Assembly (NCBI GenBank): GCA_001872725.1
Contig: MNWR01000108.1
Span: 1-42,386, forward strand
DNA: 42,386 nt
Direction: 5' to 3'
Source: Proteobacteria bacterium CG1_02_64_396
Lineage (GTDB): Bacteria > Pseudomonadota > MNWR01 > CG1-02-64-396
Every line of letters starts with the position of its first letter. Positions within the stretch are counted from its first letter, which is position 1. The notes beneath the pieces are model-generated. The model searched no databases. It was not told the DNA's origin and saw nothing but the letters and a program-made list of their open reading frames with translations. This document shows positions 8,944 through 16,847 of the stretch, piece after piece. The position numbers and the translations under genes are program-made.

Positions 8944-9810
8944 TTAAATGGTCCGAATCTCCACCTCGAACACCCCCCCGATGACGGTGTATTCGTCCTC
9001 CCCCTTGAGCATCCCCGGCAACAACTTGTTGAAGAAGAAGATCTTCGCCAACGGCACCTGCGCCGTGAGGATGTAATCGCCGAATTCGTCGGCCCGTTCC
9101 CGGGTATCGGTGAAGGAATTCAGGCTGTTGAGTACCACGACCCGGTACCCCCCCTTCTCTTTGGCGAGCACCTCGTGCTGATCGACCCGGTTGACACCGC
9201 GATACAGGGTCAGATGGGTTGTTCCGGGTAGCCGCCGCCCCAGCTCGTATTGTCCGAAGGTGTACAAAAGATCGAGCTGCGCCTCTAAGGCGTTGGTGTT
9301 GTAGAGCCCCCGGGTGCGTTCTTCCATGTAGCGGCGGTAGGCGTTGTCGTCGGGGGAGGGGATCGGGGTTTTGTGGTAGCGGGGGATCAACCCGAAACGC
9401 GATTCGACCCACCCTTTGAGTACCGCCCCCTCCCGGCCGTCGCTGTCGAACGACCACCCCCGCACTGTGCGCAGGTAGTCGGCCTTGGCCCGGCTCTTCT
9501 TCATCCCCTTCTCGAACCCCGCCCGCTCCAAGTCGTGCAGCGCAAAGTGAACATCCATGTAGTCGAGGAATTGCTGCGCCCGCTCCTGAACCGTCTCCAA
9601 CCTTTCGAGGCGGCGGAAGAGATCGGCGTGGGTTTCGGCGACCCCGTCGATCTCAAGCGGGGCCGGATGCCGTTGATAGGTCAGGCTGCCCAGGATCGCA
9701 GGGGGGAGATTGCAACGGTTGAAAGGCAGACGGGCTTCGGGTGGAAGGGGGGGATGCCGGGGTGTCGGGGTCGTGTCGGCAACCTTACAAGGGGAAATGT
9801 CTTGTCGCAT
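8944..9810 (-). CDS. draT: NAD+-dinitrogenase-reductase ADP-ribosyltransferase
   Basis: Transfers ADP-ribose from NAD+ to a specific arginine of NifH, switching off nitrogenase in response to ammonium or darkness/energy drop. The 288-residue product shows the DraT hallmarks: FNRCNLPPAILGSLTYQRHPAPLEIDG in separate blocks near residues 30-60, TLYRGVNR, and VLNSLNSFTDTRERADEFGD. The target arginine is present in NifH encoded next door (GCAGRGV, Arg99). I chose the ATG at 9810; an upstream frame to 9861 adds non-conserved residues. It is divergent from nifH, and its first codons contain the nifH NifA site. No draG is visible in the window. Confidence 0.93.
   Translation of the reverse strand: MRQDISPCKVADTTPTPRHPPLPPEARLPFNRCNLPPAILGSLTYQRHPAPLEIDGVAETHADLFRRLERLETVQERAQQFLDYMDVHFALHDLERAGFEKGMKKSRAKADYLRTVRGWSFDSDGREGAVLKGWVESRFGLIPRYHKTPIPSPDDNAYRRYMEERTRGLYNTNALEAQLDLLYTFGQYELGRRLPGTTHLTLYRGVNRVDQHEVLAKEKGGYRVVVLNSLNSFTDTRERADEFGDYILTAQVPLAKIFFFNKLLPGMLKGEDEYTVIGGVFEVEIRTI
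9774..9789 (+). promoter_or_regulatory. NifA upstream activator sequence for nifH
   Basis: Exact TGT-N10-ACA (TGTCGGCAACCTTACA), 87 bp upstream of the -24 GG of the nifH promoter, a standard distance. It lies inside the beginning of the draT coding region on the opposite strand. Confidence 0.8.
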
Positions 9811-9875
9811 TGAACACTGGACCAAACGGCGGGTATGGACCAAAAAAACCAACAAAAACAAAGACTAATTCATGT

Positions 9876-9891
9876 TGGCACGGGCGCTGCT
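9876..9891 (+). promoter_or_regulatory. sigma-54 promoter of nifH
   Basis: TGGCAC-N5-CTGCT matches the -24/-12 consensus TGGCAC-N5-TTGCA, with GG and GC exactly 10 bases apart. It predicts a start near 9903 and a leader of about 130 bases before nifH. Confidence 0.85.
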
Positions 9892-9958
9892 CAAGGGGTT
9901 GGCGTAAGCGGTATCGACCATTCCCGGGGCCGCTGTTCGAACAACCGGGCAATCGTAA

Positions 9959-10897
<939 letters not shown>

Positions 10898-10920
10898 TCG
10901 TCCGCTTCGGCAAGTAGAGG

Positions 10921-10948
10921 TCCGGGGGTGGGAGACCCCGCCCCCGGA
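10921..10948 (+). other. stem-loop between nifH and nifD
   Basis: TCCGGGGG pairs with CCCCCGGA, with an inner GGG/CCC pair, 23 bases past the nifH stop. There is no T-tract. Hairpins in this position are known to protect the nifH 3' end and attenuate read-through; that role is inferred here. Confidence 0.65.
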
Positions 10949-10984
10949 TCGATACCGAAGGAGGTGCCCGAGGGCGACGAATTA

Positions 10985-11008
10985 TCGCGCCGGGGGCGAC
11001 GCTCCAAC
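10985..11008 (-). repeat. REP element upstream of nifD (minus orientation)
   Basis: On the minus strand this reads GTTGGAGCGTCGCCC...GGCGCGA, matching the GTAGGAGCG(C/T)CGCCC...GGCGCGA units of the modE-modA array. A second member, in plus orientation, lies after nifD, so nifD is bracketed by inverted copies. Confidence 0.65.
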
Positions 11009-11035
11009 ACGTTTTCTCCATTCCATGAGGCGTTC

Positions 11036-11055
11036 GTCCACGCATGAGTGGCGCG
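11036..11055 (+). promoter_or_regulatory. 20-base leader element before nifD
   Basis: GTCCACGCATGAGTGGCGCG occurs here and, identical, at 12674-12693 before nifK. It ends 17 bases before the nifD start, immediately upstream of the Shine-Dalgarno (AGGAGG). CCAC and GTGG can pair around GCATGA. It also contains an ATG that opens a short frame (M-S-G-A) overlapping the nifD start. Confidence 0.6.
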
Positions 11056-11072
11056 CCCGTCAGGAGGTTGCC

Positions 11073-12551
11073 ATGTCCAGCATGTCCCGCGCCGAGACCG
11101 AAGCCCTGATCCAAGAGGTGCTTGAGGTCTATCCCGCCAAAGCCAAGAAAGACCGCGCTAAGCATTTGACGGTCAACGACTCCTCGCTTGAGAAGTCCAA
11201 CAAGTGCATCACCTCGAACAAAAAGTCGCTGCCCGGTGTGATGACCATCCGTGGTTGCGCCTACGCCGGTTCCAAGGGTGTGGTGTGGGGTCCCATCAAG
11301 GACATGATCCACATTTCCCACGGCCCGGTCGGTTGCGGCCAGTACTCCCGCGCCGGTCGTCGCAATTACTACGTCGGCACCACCGGGGTGAACGTCTTCG
11401 GCACGATGAACTTCACCTCCGACTTCCAAGAAAAAGACATCGTCTTCGGCGGCGACAAGAAACTGACCAAGCTGATCCAAGAGGTCGAGCAACTCTTCCC
11501 CTTGCACAAAGGGATCTCGGTGCAGTCCGAGTGCCCCATTGGGCTGATCGGCGACGACATCGAAGCGGTGGCCAAGAAGACCGCTGCCGAGCTCGAAAAG
11601 CCGGTTGTGCCGGTGCGCTGCGAAGGGTTCCGTGGCGTGTCGCAGTCGCTGGGTCACCACATCGCCAACGACGCCGTGCGCGATTGGGTGCTGGGCAACC
11701 GTGACGACCAAGCGTTCGAATCGACCCCTTACGACATCGCGATTTTGGGCGACTACAACATCGGCGGCGACGCCTGGTCGAGCCGGATCCTGCTCGAAGA
11801 GATGGGTCTGCGGGTCGTGGCGCAGTGGTCGGGCGACGGCACCATCGCCGAGATGGAAAACACCCCCAAGGTGAAGCTCAACGTCCTGCACTGCTACCGC
11901 TCGATGAACTACATCTCCCGTCACATGGAAGAGAAATACGGGATTCCATGGATGGAGTACAACTTCTTCGGCCCCAGCAAAACCGCCGAGAGTCTGCGCA
12001 AGATCGCCAGCTTCTTCGACGAGACCATCCAGGCCAACGCCGAGAAGGTGATCGAGAAGTACAAAGCGATGACCGACGCCGTGATCGCCAAGTACCGCCC
12101 CCGTCTCGAAGGCAAGAAGGTGATGCTCTACGTCGGAGGCCTGCGCCCCCGTCACGTCATCGGTGCCTACGAAGATCTGGGTATGGAGGTGGTCGGGACC
12201 GGTTACGAGTTCGCCCATAACGACGACTACGACCGGACCATCAAAGAGATGGGCGACGCCACCTTGATCTACGACGACGTCACCGGCTTTGAATTCGAAG
12301 AGTTCGTCAAGAAGGTCAAGCCCGACCTGATCGGCTCGGGGATCAAAGAGAAGTACATCTTCCAGAAGATGGGCATCCCCTTCCGTCAGATGCACTCCTG
12401 GGATTACTCCGGTCCGTACCACGGTTACGACGGCTTTGCCATCTTCGCCAAAGACATGGACCTGACCTTGAACAACCCCTGCTGGGGCAAGCTCAAGGCC
12501 CCCTGGAAGAAGTCCGAGGAAGAGACCGGCGCCGAAGTCGCCAGCGCTTAA
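11073..12551 (+). CDS. nifD: nitrogenase molybdenum-iron protein alpha chain
   Basis: Alpha subunit of the MoFe protein, which reduces N2 at the FeMo cofactor. The 492-residue product keeps the P-cluster cysteines ([30 protein letters not shown]), the cofactor cysteine in [10 protein letters not shown] and the cofactor histidine in [14 protein letters not shown]. The ATG at 11073 follows CAGGAGG and matches the family N-terminus. It lies 175 bp after nifH and 156 bp before nifK; both gaps carry a REP element and the same 20-base leader motif. Confidence 0.99.
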   Translation: MSSMSRAETEALIQEVLEVYPAKAKKDRAKHLTVNDSSLEKSNKCITSNKKSLPGVMTIRGCAYAGSKGVVWGPIKDMIHISHGPVGCGQYSRAGRRNYYVGTTGVNVFGTMNFTSDFQEKDIVFGGDKKLTKLIQEVEQLFPLHKGISVQSECPIGLIGDDIEAVAKKTAAELEKPVVPVRCEGFRGVSQSLGHHIANDAVRDWVLGNRDDQAFESTPYDIAILGDYNIGGDAWSSRILLEEMGLRVVAQWSGDGTIAEMENTPKVKLNVLHCYRSMNYISRHMEEKYGIPWMEYNFFGPSKTAESLRKIASFFDETIQANAEKVIEKYKAMTDAVIAKYRPRLEGKKVMLYVGGLRPRHVIGAYEDLGMEVVGTGYEFAHNDDYDRTIKEMGDATLIYDDVTGFEFEEFVKKVKPDLIGSGIKEKYIFQKMGIPFRQMHSWDYSGPYHGYDGFAIFAKDMDLTLNNPCWGKLKAPWKKSEEETGAEVASA

Positions 12552-12568
12552 AGCACCGAAAAAAACGT

Positions 12569-12590
12569 GTAGGAGCGCCGCCCCGGCGCT
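12569..12590 (+). repeat. REP element downstream of nifD (plus orientation)
   Basis: GTAGGAGCGCCGCCCCGGCGC, a GTAG-led hairpin of the same family as the modE-modA array, 18 bases after the nifD stop. An imperfect inverted GC-rich segment follows to about 12640. Confidence 0.7.
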
Positions 12591-12673
12591 ATGCCCTCCC
12601 TTCAAGGGGGCAAAAAGCACCGGGCCGGGGCGGCCCTCCCGCAAAGCCCTCAAGTTTTCTCTTGTTTCCCGTT

Positions 12674-12693
12674 GTCCACGCATGAGTGGCGCG
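12674..12693 (+). promoter_or_regulatory. 20-base leader element before nifK
   Basis: Identical to the element before nifD (GTCCACGCATGAGTGGCGCG) and ends 14 bases before the nifK start, overlapping nothing but abutting the GGAAGGAGG Shine-Dalgarno. The preceding bases also share a TTTTCTC motif with the nifD leader. Confidence 0.6.
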
Positions 12694-12707
12694 GGAAGGA
12701 GGCCGTC

Positions 12708-14276
12708 ATGCAAAACGCCGAGAAGATCAAACCGTCGTATCCCCTGTTCCGGGATGCCGAATACGTCGACATGCTCGCTAAGAAGCAGGAGCAGTTCGAA
12801 GAGAAGGTGGACGCCGCCAAGATCCAAGAGGTCTTCGAGTGGACCACCACCACCGAGTACCAGACCCTGAACTTCGCTCGCGAAGCGTTGACCGTGAACC
12901 CGGCCAAGGCCTGTCAGCCCCTGGGCGCCGTCCTTTGCGCCCTGGGTTTTGAGAAGACCCTGCCCTACGTGCACGGCTCCCAGGGCTGCGTGGCCTACTT
13001 CCGCTCCTATTTCAACCGTCATTTCAAAGAGCCGGTCGCCTGTGTGTCGGACTCCATGACCGAAGATGCGGCGGTGTTCGGCGGCCAGAAAAACATGATG
13101 GACGGTCTTGAGAACGCCAAGGCGCTCTACAAGCCTGAGATGATTGCCGTTTCGACCACCTGCATGGCCGAGGTGATCGGCGACGACTTGAACGCCTTCA
13201 TCACCAACTCCAAGAAGGCTGGGCACATTCCCCAGGAATTCCCCACCCCCTTCGCCCACACCCCGAGCTTCGTCGGCAGCCACACCACCGGCTGGGACAA
13301 CATGTTCGAGGGGATCGCCCGCTACTTCACCCTCAACACCATGGAGGGCAAAGAGGTCGGCAGCAACGGCAAGATCAACATCGTTCCCGGCTTTGAGACC
13401 TACCTGGGCAACTACCGGGTGATGAAGCGGATGATGGACGAAATGGGCGTCGGTTTGTCTCTGCTCAGCGATCCCTCCGAGGTGCTCGACACCCCCGCCG
13501 ACGGCTCTTTCCGTATGTACGAAGGCGGCACCTCGCTCGACGAAATCAAGGATGCCCCCAACGGGATCGACACCCTGTTCTTGCAGCCCTGGCAGTCGGA
13601 TAAGTCTAAGAAATACGTCCAGAACACCTGGAAGCACGAAGCTACCGCCATTTCCATCCCGATGGGGCTGGAGGCGACCGATGAGTTCTTGATGGCGGTT
13701 TCCAAGCTGACCGGCAAGGAGATCCCCGCTTCGCTCGAAAAAGAGCGCGGTCGTCTGGTCGATATGCTGACCGACTCCCACGCCTGGCTGCACGGTAAGA
13801 AGTTCGCCGTCTACGGCGACCCCGACTTCGTGATGGGGATGACCAAGTTCCTGCTCGAAGTGGGCGCCGAGCCGACCGACGTGCTGGCCAACAACGGCAA
13901 CAAGCGTTGGGCGAAAGCGATGAAGGCGATTTTGGATGCCTCCCCCTTCGGGAAAGAGACCCAGGTCCATGTCGGCAAGGATCTCTGGCATTTCCGTAGC
14001 CTGATGTTCACCAACAAGCCCGATTTCATGATTGGCAACAGCTACGGCAAATTCATCCAGCGCGACACGCTGTACAAGGGCAAGGCGTTCGAAGTGCCCC
14101 TGATTCGCCTGGGCTTCCCGATTTTCGATCATCACCACCTGCACCGGCAGACCACCCTCGGTTACGAGGGGGCGATGCAAATCCTGACCACCTTGGTCAA
14201 CGCGGTGCTGGAGCGTTTGGACGAAGAGACCCGCGGGATGGGGACCACCGACTACAACTACGACCTGGTTCGCTAA
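12708..14276 (+). CDS. nifK: nitrogenase molybdenum-iron protein beta chain
   Basis: Beta subunit of the MoFe protein; shares the P-cluster with NifD. The 522-residue product has the three P-cluster cysteines in KACQPLGAVL, HGSQGCVAYFR and STTCMAEVIGDD, and the C-terminal family segment GYEGAMQILTTLVNAVLE. The ATG at 12708 follows GGAAGGAGG. It is third in the nifHDK operon; a cluster of hairpins that includes a true terminator follows the stop. Confidence 0.99.
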   Translation: MQNAEKIKPSYPLFRDAEYVDMLAKKQEQFEEKVDAAKIQEVFEWTTTTEYQTLNFAREALTVNPAKACQPLGAVLCALGFEKTLPYVHGSQGCVAYFRSYFNRHFKEPVACVSDSMTEDAAVFGGQKNMMDGLENAKALYKPEMIAVSTTCMAEVIGDDLNAFITNSKKAGHIPQEFPTPFAHTPSFVGSHTTGWDNMFEGIARYFTLNTMEGKEVGSNGKINIVPGFETYLGNYRVMKRMMDEMGVGLSLLSDPSEVLDTPADGSFRMYEGGTSLDEIKDAPNGIDTLFLQPWQSDKSKKYVQNTWKHEATAISIPMGLEATDEFLMAVSKLTGKEIPASLEKERGRLVDMLTDSHAWLHGKKFAVYGDPDFVMGMTKFLLEVGAEPTDVLANNGNKRWAKAMKAILDASPFGKETQVHVGKDLWHFRSLMFTNKPDFMIGNSYGKFIQRDTLYKGKAFEVPLIRLGFPIFDHHHLHRQTTLGYEGAMQILTTLVNAVLERLDEETRGMGTTDYNYDLVR

Positions 14277-14288
14277 GGTCTGCTGCAT

Positions 14289-14352
14289 CCCGTCCCTCTG
14301 CTTGCAGAGGACGGGTTGTTTCACCGCCGGGGTTACCGCTCAACCCCGGCGG
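14289..14352 (+). other. two stem-loops after nifK
   Basis: The first hairpin is 14289-14315 (CCCGTCCCTCTG against CAGAGGACGGG). The second is 14324-14352 (CCGCCGGGGTT against AACCCCGGCGG, perfect 11 bp). They lead into the terminator at 14355 and may protect the nifHDK 3' end. Confidence 0.7.
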
Positions 14353-14354
14353 CT

Positions 14355-14398
14355 TCCGGTAGGGGGATTATTGCCCCTTCCCCCTGCCGGATTTTTTT
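14355..14398 (+). terminator. intrinsic terminator after nifK
   Basis: TCCGG(T)AGGGGG pairs with CCCCCTGCCGGA and is followed by seven T residues. This should end much of the nifHDK transcript before nifT. Confidence 0.8.
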
Positions 14399-14400
14399 CA

Positions 14401-14447
14401 GATGCGATACGCAGCCTCATGCCCCGTGTGGGGCTGCGTATCGCATC
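14401..14447. other. 16-bp perfect inverted repeat before nifT
   Basis: GATGCGATACGCAGCC and its exact reverse complement enclose 15 bases, and end about 20 bases before the nifT Shine-Dalgarno. It follows the terminator directly and has no T-tract. It could be a repeat, a protein-binding site or an RNA hairpin that controls nifT. Confidence 0.65.
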
Positions 14448-14477
14448 CAATGAGCAGAAATCGAACAGGAGCCCGCC

Positions 14478-14690
14478 ATGCCCAGCGTCATGATCCGCCG
14501 CAACGATGCCGGAAAGCTCGACCTCTACGTCCCCAAGAAAGATCTGGAGGAGACCATCACCTCCATCGAGTTCGAGGGGCCCGAGAAGTGGGGCGGCGTC
14601 ATCGAGCTGGCCGACGGCACCCGGTTTTTCGTAGAACCCCTCGATGGGGAGCCCAAGCTGCCCATCACCCTGCGGGCCACCAAGGCCTAA
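14478..14690 (+). CDS. nifT: putative nitrogen fixation protein NifT/FixU
   Basis: A 70-residue protein of the NifT/FixU family, nearly always next to nifK; biochemical role unknown. The family pattern MPSVMIRRNDAGKLDLYVPKKDLEE (in part), GGVIELADGT and LPITLRATKA is clear. AGGAG lies 5 bases before the ATG. It is separated from nifK by a terminator and hairpins, and is followed by a ferredoxin 31 bp downstream. Confidence 0.92.
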   Translation: MPSVMIRRNDAGKLDLYVPKKDLEETITSIEFEGPEKWGGVIELADGTRFFVEPLDGEPKLPITLRATKA

Positions 14691-14721
14691 TTACCGTCGT
14701 CTTCTTACAGAGGAAAATGTC

Positions 14722-14916
14722 ATGGCCATGCAGATTCTTCGCGACGATTGCATCGATTGCGGCGTGTGCGAACCCGATTGCCCCTCCGACGCGATTTTTC
14801 AGGGGAAGGTCGGTTACGAGATCGACCCCGAAGCCTGCACCGAGTGTGAAGGGGCGTTCGACAAACCCAAATGTGTCGAGGAGTGCCCCATCAGCGGGTG
14901 CATCGTGAAGTTGTAA
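14722..14916 (+). CDS. 2[4Fe-4S] ferredoxin, nif-associated
   Basis: A 64-residue ferredoxin with two clusters: CIDCGVCEPDCPSDAI at residues ~10-25 and C-T-E-C with a long insert before the final CVEECPISGC. The insert in the second motif is typical of the NifK-linked bacterial-type ferredoxins (FdxN-like). It probably supplies electrons to nitrogenase or to cofactor synthesis. AGAGG precedes the ATG at 14722; a longer upstream frame runs back through nifT and is not used. Confidence 0.9.
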   Translation: MAMQILRDDCIDCGVCEPDCPSDAIFQGKVGYEIDPEACTECEGAFDKPKCVEECPISGCIVKL

Positions 14917-14986
14917 GGGTTGTTGTTGGACCGGTCCGACCGGTCCGCACCCCGTTTTTCCCCCGAATTCGCAGAGGAGACCCGCC

Positions 14987-15694
14987 ATGTCCCTGACGCC
15001 TGAACTTGCCCTGCGTATCGGATTGGCCGCCCGCACCCTGCCCGACACGGAACCTGGGCGCTTGATGGCCGCATTGATCGAACATGTTGGTCTGCCGCTG
15101 ACCCCCGAGAAACTGGCCGTTTTGAAGGTTAAGGATCTCAAAGAGGCGGCAGACGGCGAACTTGGGGAGTTGCCGCTGGATGATTTGAAAAAGGCGGCGG
15201 CCCTCCTGAGGGGCGAAGGGCTCCCCGAAATCGTGGTGGAGGAGGGGCTGCCCTCGCCCCAACCCTATGCCGACGGCGACATGCCCGGTTCGATCCGGGT
15301 CGCCATCGCCTCCAACGGTGGCGAACGGGTCGACGGCCATTTTGGCTCCTGCGCGCGCTTCTTGGTTTACCAGGTCGCCCCCGGACAGGCCCGTCTGATC
15401 GACATTCGCGCTACCTCCGCCATGCCTGATGACGAAGACAAGAACGCCTGGCGCGCCGGTTTGATCGCCGATTGCCAGCTGCTTTACATCGCCTCCATCG
15501 GCGGTCCCGCCGCCGCTAAGGTGATCCGGGCCGGAATCCATCCCATCAAGCGGCCCCAGATGGGGCAGGGGGGTCAGGTGATGGCGGAGCTTGCCGAAAT
15601 CCTGGCCGGTTCCCCCCCGCCGTGGCTCGCCAAGGTGATGGGTCAATCCCCGCAGGAGCGCATCCGCTTTGCCCTTGAAGAGGAAGAGGCGTGA
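14987..15694 (+). CDS. NafY/NifY-type FeMo-cofactor-binding protein
   Basis: The 235-residue product has an N-terminal helical region (~1-90), as in NafY (gamma protein) of Azotobacter, and a C-terminal NifX/NifB-type dinitrogenase cofactor-binding domain (~100-210) with IRVAIASNGGERVDGHFGSC and a downstream YIASIGGPAAAKVIRAGIHP segment. NafY binds FeMo-co and apo-dinitrogenase and helps insert the cofactor. GAGGAG lies 8 bases before the ATG. Its stop overlaps the start of the next gene. NifY and NafY cannot be separated with confidence here. Confidence 0.85.
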   Translation: MSLTPELALRIGLAARTLPDTEPGRLMAALIEHVGLPLTPEKLAVLKVKDLKEAADGELGELPLDDLKKAAALLRGEGLPEIVVEEGLPSPQPYADGDMPGSIRVAIASNGGERVDGHFGSCARFLVYQVAPGQARLIDIRATSAMPDDEDKNAWRAGLIADCQLLYIASIGGPAAAKVIRAGIHPIKRPQMGQGGQVMAELAEILAGSPPPWLAKVMGQSPQERIRFALEEEEA

Positions 15695-15963
15695 TGACCC
15701 CCGAGGTGACTGAAAAGGTCGCTGCCGCTGTGACGCGCATCGGTTTGGCCGACGGTGAGACGACCCTGGCGCAGTTGCGAAGCGAATTCCCCGGTCTGCG
15801 CTTTGCCTGGTGCTGGGATGATGATGTTGGCTCGGGCAAGCCGGTCTGGGATTCCGACCTCTTCGCCCTGTACCTGTACGAGAGCGGGGATCACTGCCTG
15901 GGGCTAACCACCGATTACGCCTCGGCGGGTGGTTTCTTGGTCGCCGAGAAGGTCGAGGAATGA
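15694..15963 (+). CDS. small nif-associated protein (DUF6129-like)
   Basis: An 89-residue soluble acidic protein. The FPGLRFAWCWDDDVGSGKPV core and the C-terminal DHCLGLTTDYASAGGFLVAE stretch resemble a small family (DUF6129) found beside nifY genes; its function is unknown. The ATG at 15694 overlaps the previous stop (TGATG), so the two are translationally coupled. A GTG at 15691 is a possible alternative start. It overlaps the LRV gene by 4 bases (ATGA). Confidence 0.7.
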   Translation: MTPEVTEKVAAAVTRIGLADGETTLAQLRSEFPGLRFAWCWDDDVGSGKPVWDSDLFALYLYESGDHCLGLTTDYASAGGFLVAEKVEE

Positions 15964-16712
15964 ACCCCGACCCTGATAAAGGGGAGGGGGATCAAATCCC
16001 CATCGCCGATTGCACCGATTGCCCCCACCGCGATCTGCTGGCGCGGGGCGGCTGCCTGCCCGGCGACCGCTGCGTCAAGGTCGACAGCGGGCGGCAAATC
16101 GACCGTTTTTTGCGGCTCAACCGCGACCGGGCCGAGGGCTATCTGCACGATCCCTTCTGGGAACGCCGGGCGATTGCGGCCCGTTATGCCCCGGTTGAGT
16201 CCATCGGGTTTCTGGCGACAGATCCCGATGAGGTGGTCCGGCGTAGCGTTTCGGATCGTTTGAGCGGCGAGGCTTTGCTGGCGTTGAGCGACGACCCCGA
16301 CCGCGAGGTCCGCATCACCGTCGCCCGCCATCTTCCACCCCAGTGGCTTGAAAAGATGGTCGAGGATCCCGACTACATGGTGCGGGTTCGGGTGGCCGAG
16401 CGGCTGCCCGCCGGAAGGTTGTTCCGCATGATCGCCGACCCCGACCGTCAGGTGCGCATGGCGGTGGCGGCCCGTTTGCCCGAGATGACCCTGCCGCTGC
16501 TGGCGGGTGATCCCGAGCCGGAGATCCGCCGCCTGGTCGCCTCCCGTATGGGGGAGGGCGATGCGGCGCAGATGTTGGGCGATGGCGATTGGGTGGTTCG
16601 CTTCGAGGCGGCGCAGCGGGCGCCGGTTTCGGCCCTGACCGCACTGCTGCACGATCCCGAACTTGAGGTTCGGGAGGTGGCGCGCAGTCGGCTTGATGGG
16701 GGGCTGGATTGA
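15960..16712 (+). CDS. LRV-type 4Fe-4S leucine-rich repeat protein
   Basis: The 250-residue product begins with a four-cysteine Fe-S segment (CTDC...GGC...DRC, residues ~18-40), followed by about seven 24-residue repeats of the LRV type, each starting D-P-(D/E)-x-x-V/I-R. This matches the leucine-rich repeat variant protein of the Azotobacter nif region, whose crystal structure joins an Fe-S domain to helical repeats. The role is unknown, perhaps protein-protein contact in cofactor assembly. It is the last gene of the nifT-fdx-nafY run; the modE control region follows at once. Confidence 0.88.
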   Translation: MNPDPDKGEGDQIPIADCTDCPHRDLLARGGCLPGDRCVKVDSGRQIDRFLRLNRDRAEGYLHDPFWERRAIAARYAPVESIGFLATDPDEVVRRSVSDRLSGEALLALSDDPDREVRITVARHLPPQWLEKMVEDPDYMVRVRVAERLPAGRLFRMIADPDRQVRMAVAARLPEMTLPLLAGDPEPEIRRLVASRMGEGDAAQMLGDGDWVVRFEAAQRAPVSALTALLHDPELEVREVARSRLDGGLD

Positions 16713-16727
16713 TTTTGTTGGTTTTTG

Positions 16728-16751
16728 CGTTATATCGATTTGAATATAGCG
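16728..16751. promoter_or_regulatory. ModE-type operator 1
   Basis: CGTTATAT-N8-ATATAGCG, a near-perfect palindrome of the kind bound by ModE (CG-TATAT half-sites). It lies 97 bases before the modE start codon and just after the LRV stop. Confidence 0.75.
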
Positions 16752-16783
16752 CTTAGGTTTCGGGTGGATTCCACCCCCGTACC

Positions 16784-16800
16784 ACCGCTTCGGCGGTTTT
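16784..16800 (+). terminator. UUCG hairpin with T-tract in the modE leader
   Basis: ACCGC-TTCG-GCGGT followed by TTT, a compact terminator-like hairpin, between the two ModE boxes. A second small hairpin (GGGTGG-ATT-CCACCC) is at 16762-16776. It could end the nif transcript or attenuate modE. Confidence 0.55.
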
Positions 16801-16812
16801 CGTAGCGCCGAC

Positions 16813-16836
16813 CGTTATGATCTGGCGCATATAACG
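16813..16836. promoter_or_regulatory. ModE-type operator 2
   Basis: CGTTATGA-N8-ATATAACG, with the same 24-base architecture as operator 1, whose equivalent bases lie 85 bp upstream (about eight helical turns). It ends immediately before the GAGGAGGT ribosome-binding site of modE, so binding would block transcription close to the start. This implies autoregulation. Confidence 0.75.
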
Positions 16837-16847
16837 AGGAGGTCGTG

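Noticed and set aside
11043-11108. A leader-peptide gene starting in the 20-base element before nifD
   Set aside because: The short frame exists and a similar one starts before nifK, but neither has a ribosome-binding site and the peptides diverge after M-S-G-A, so I do not list them as genes.
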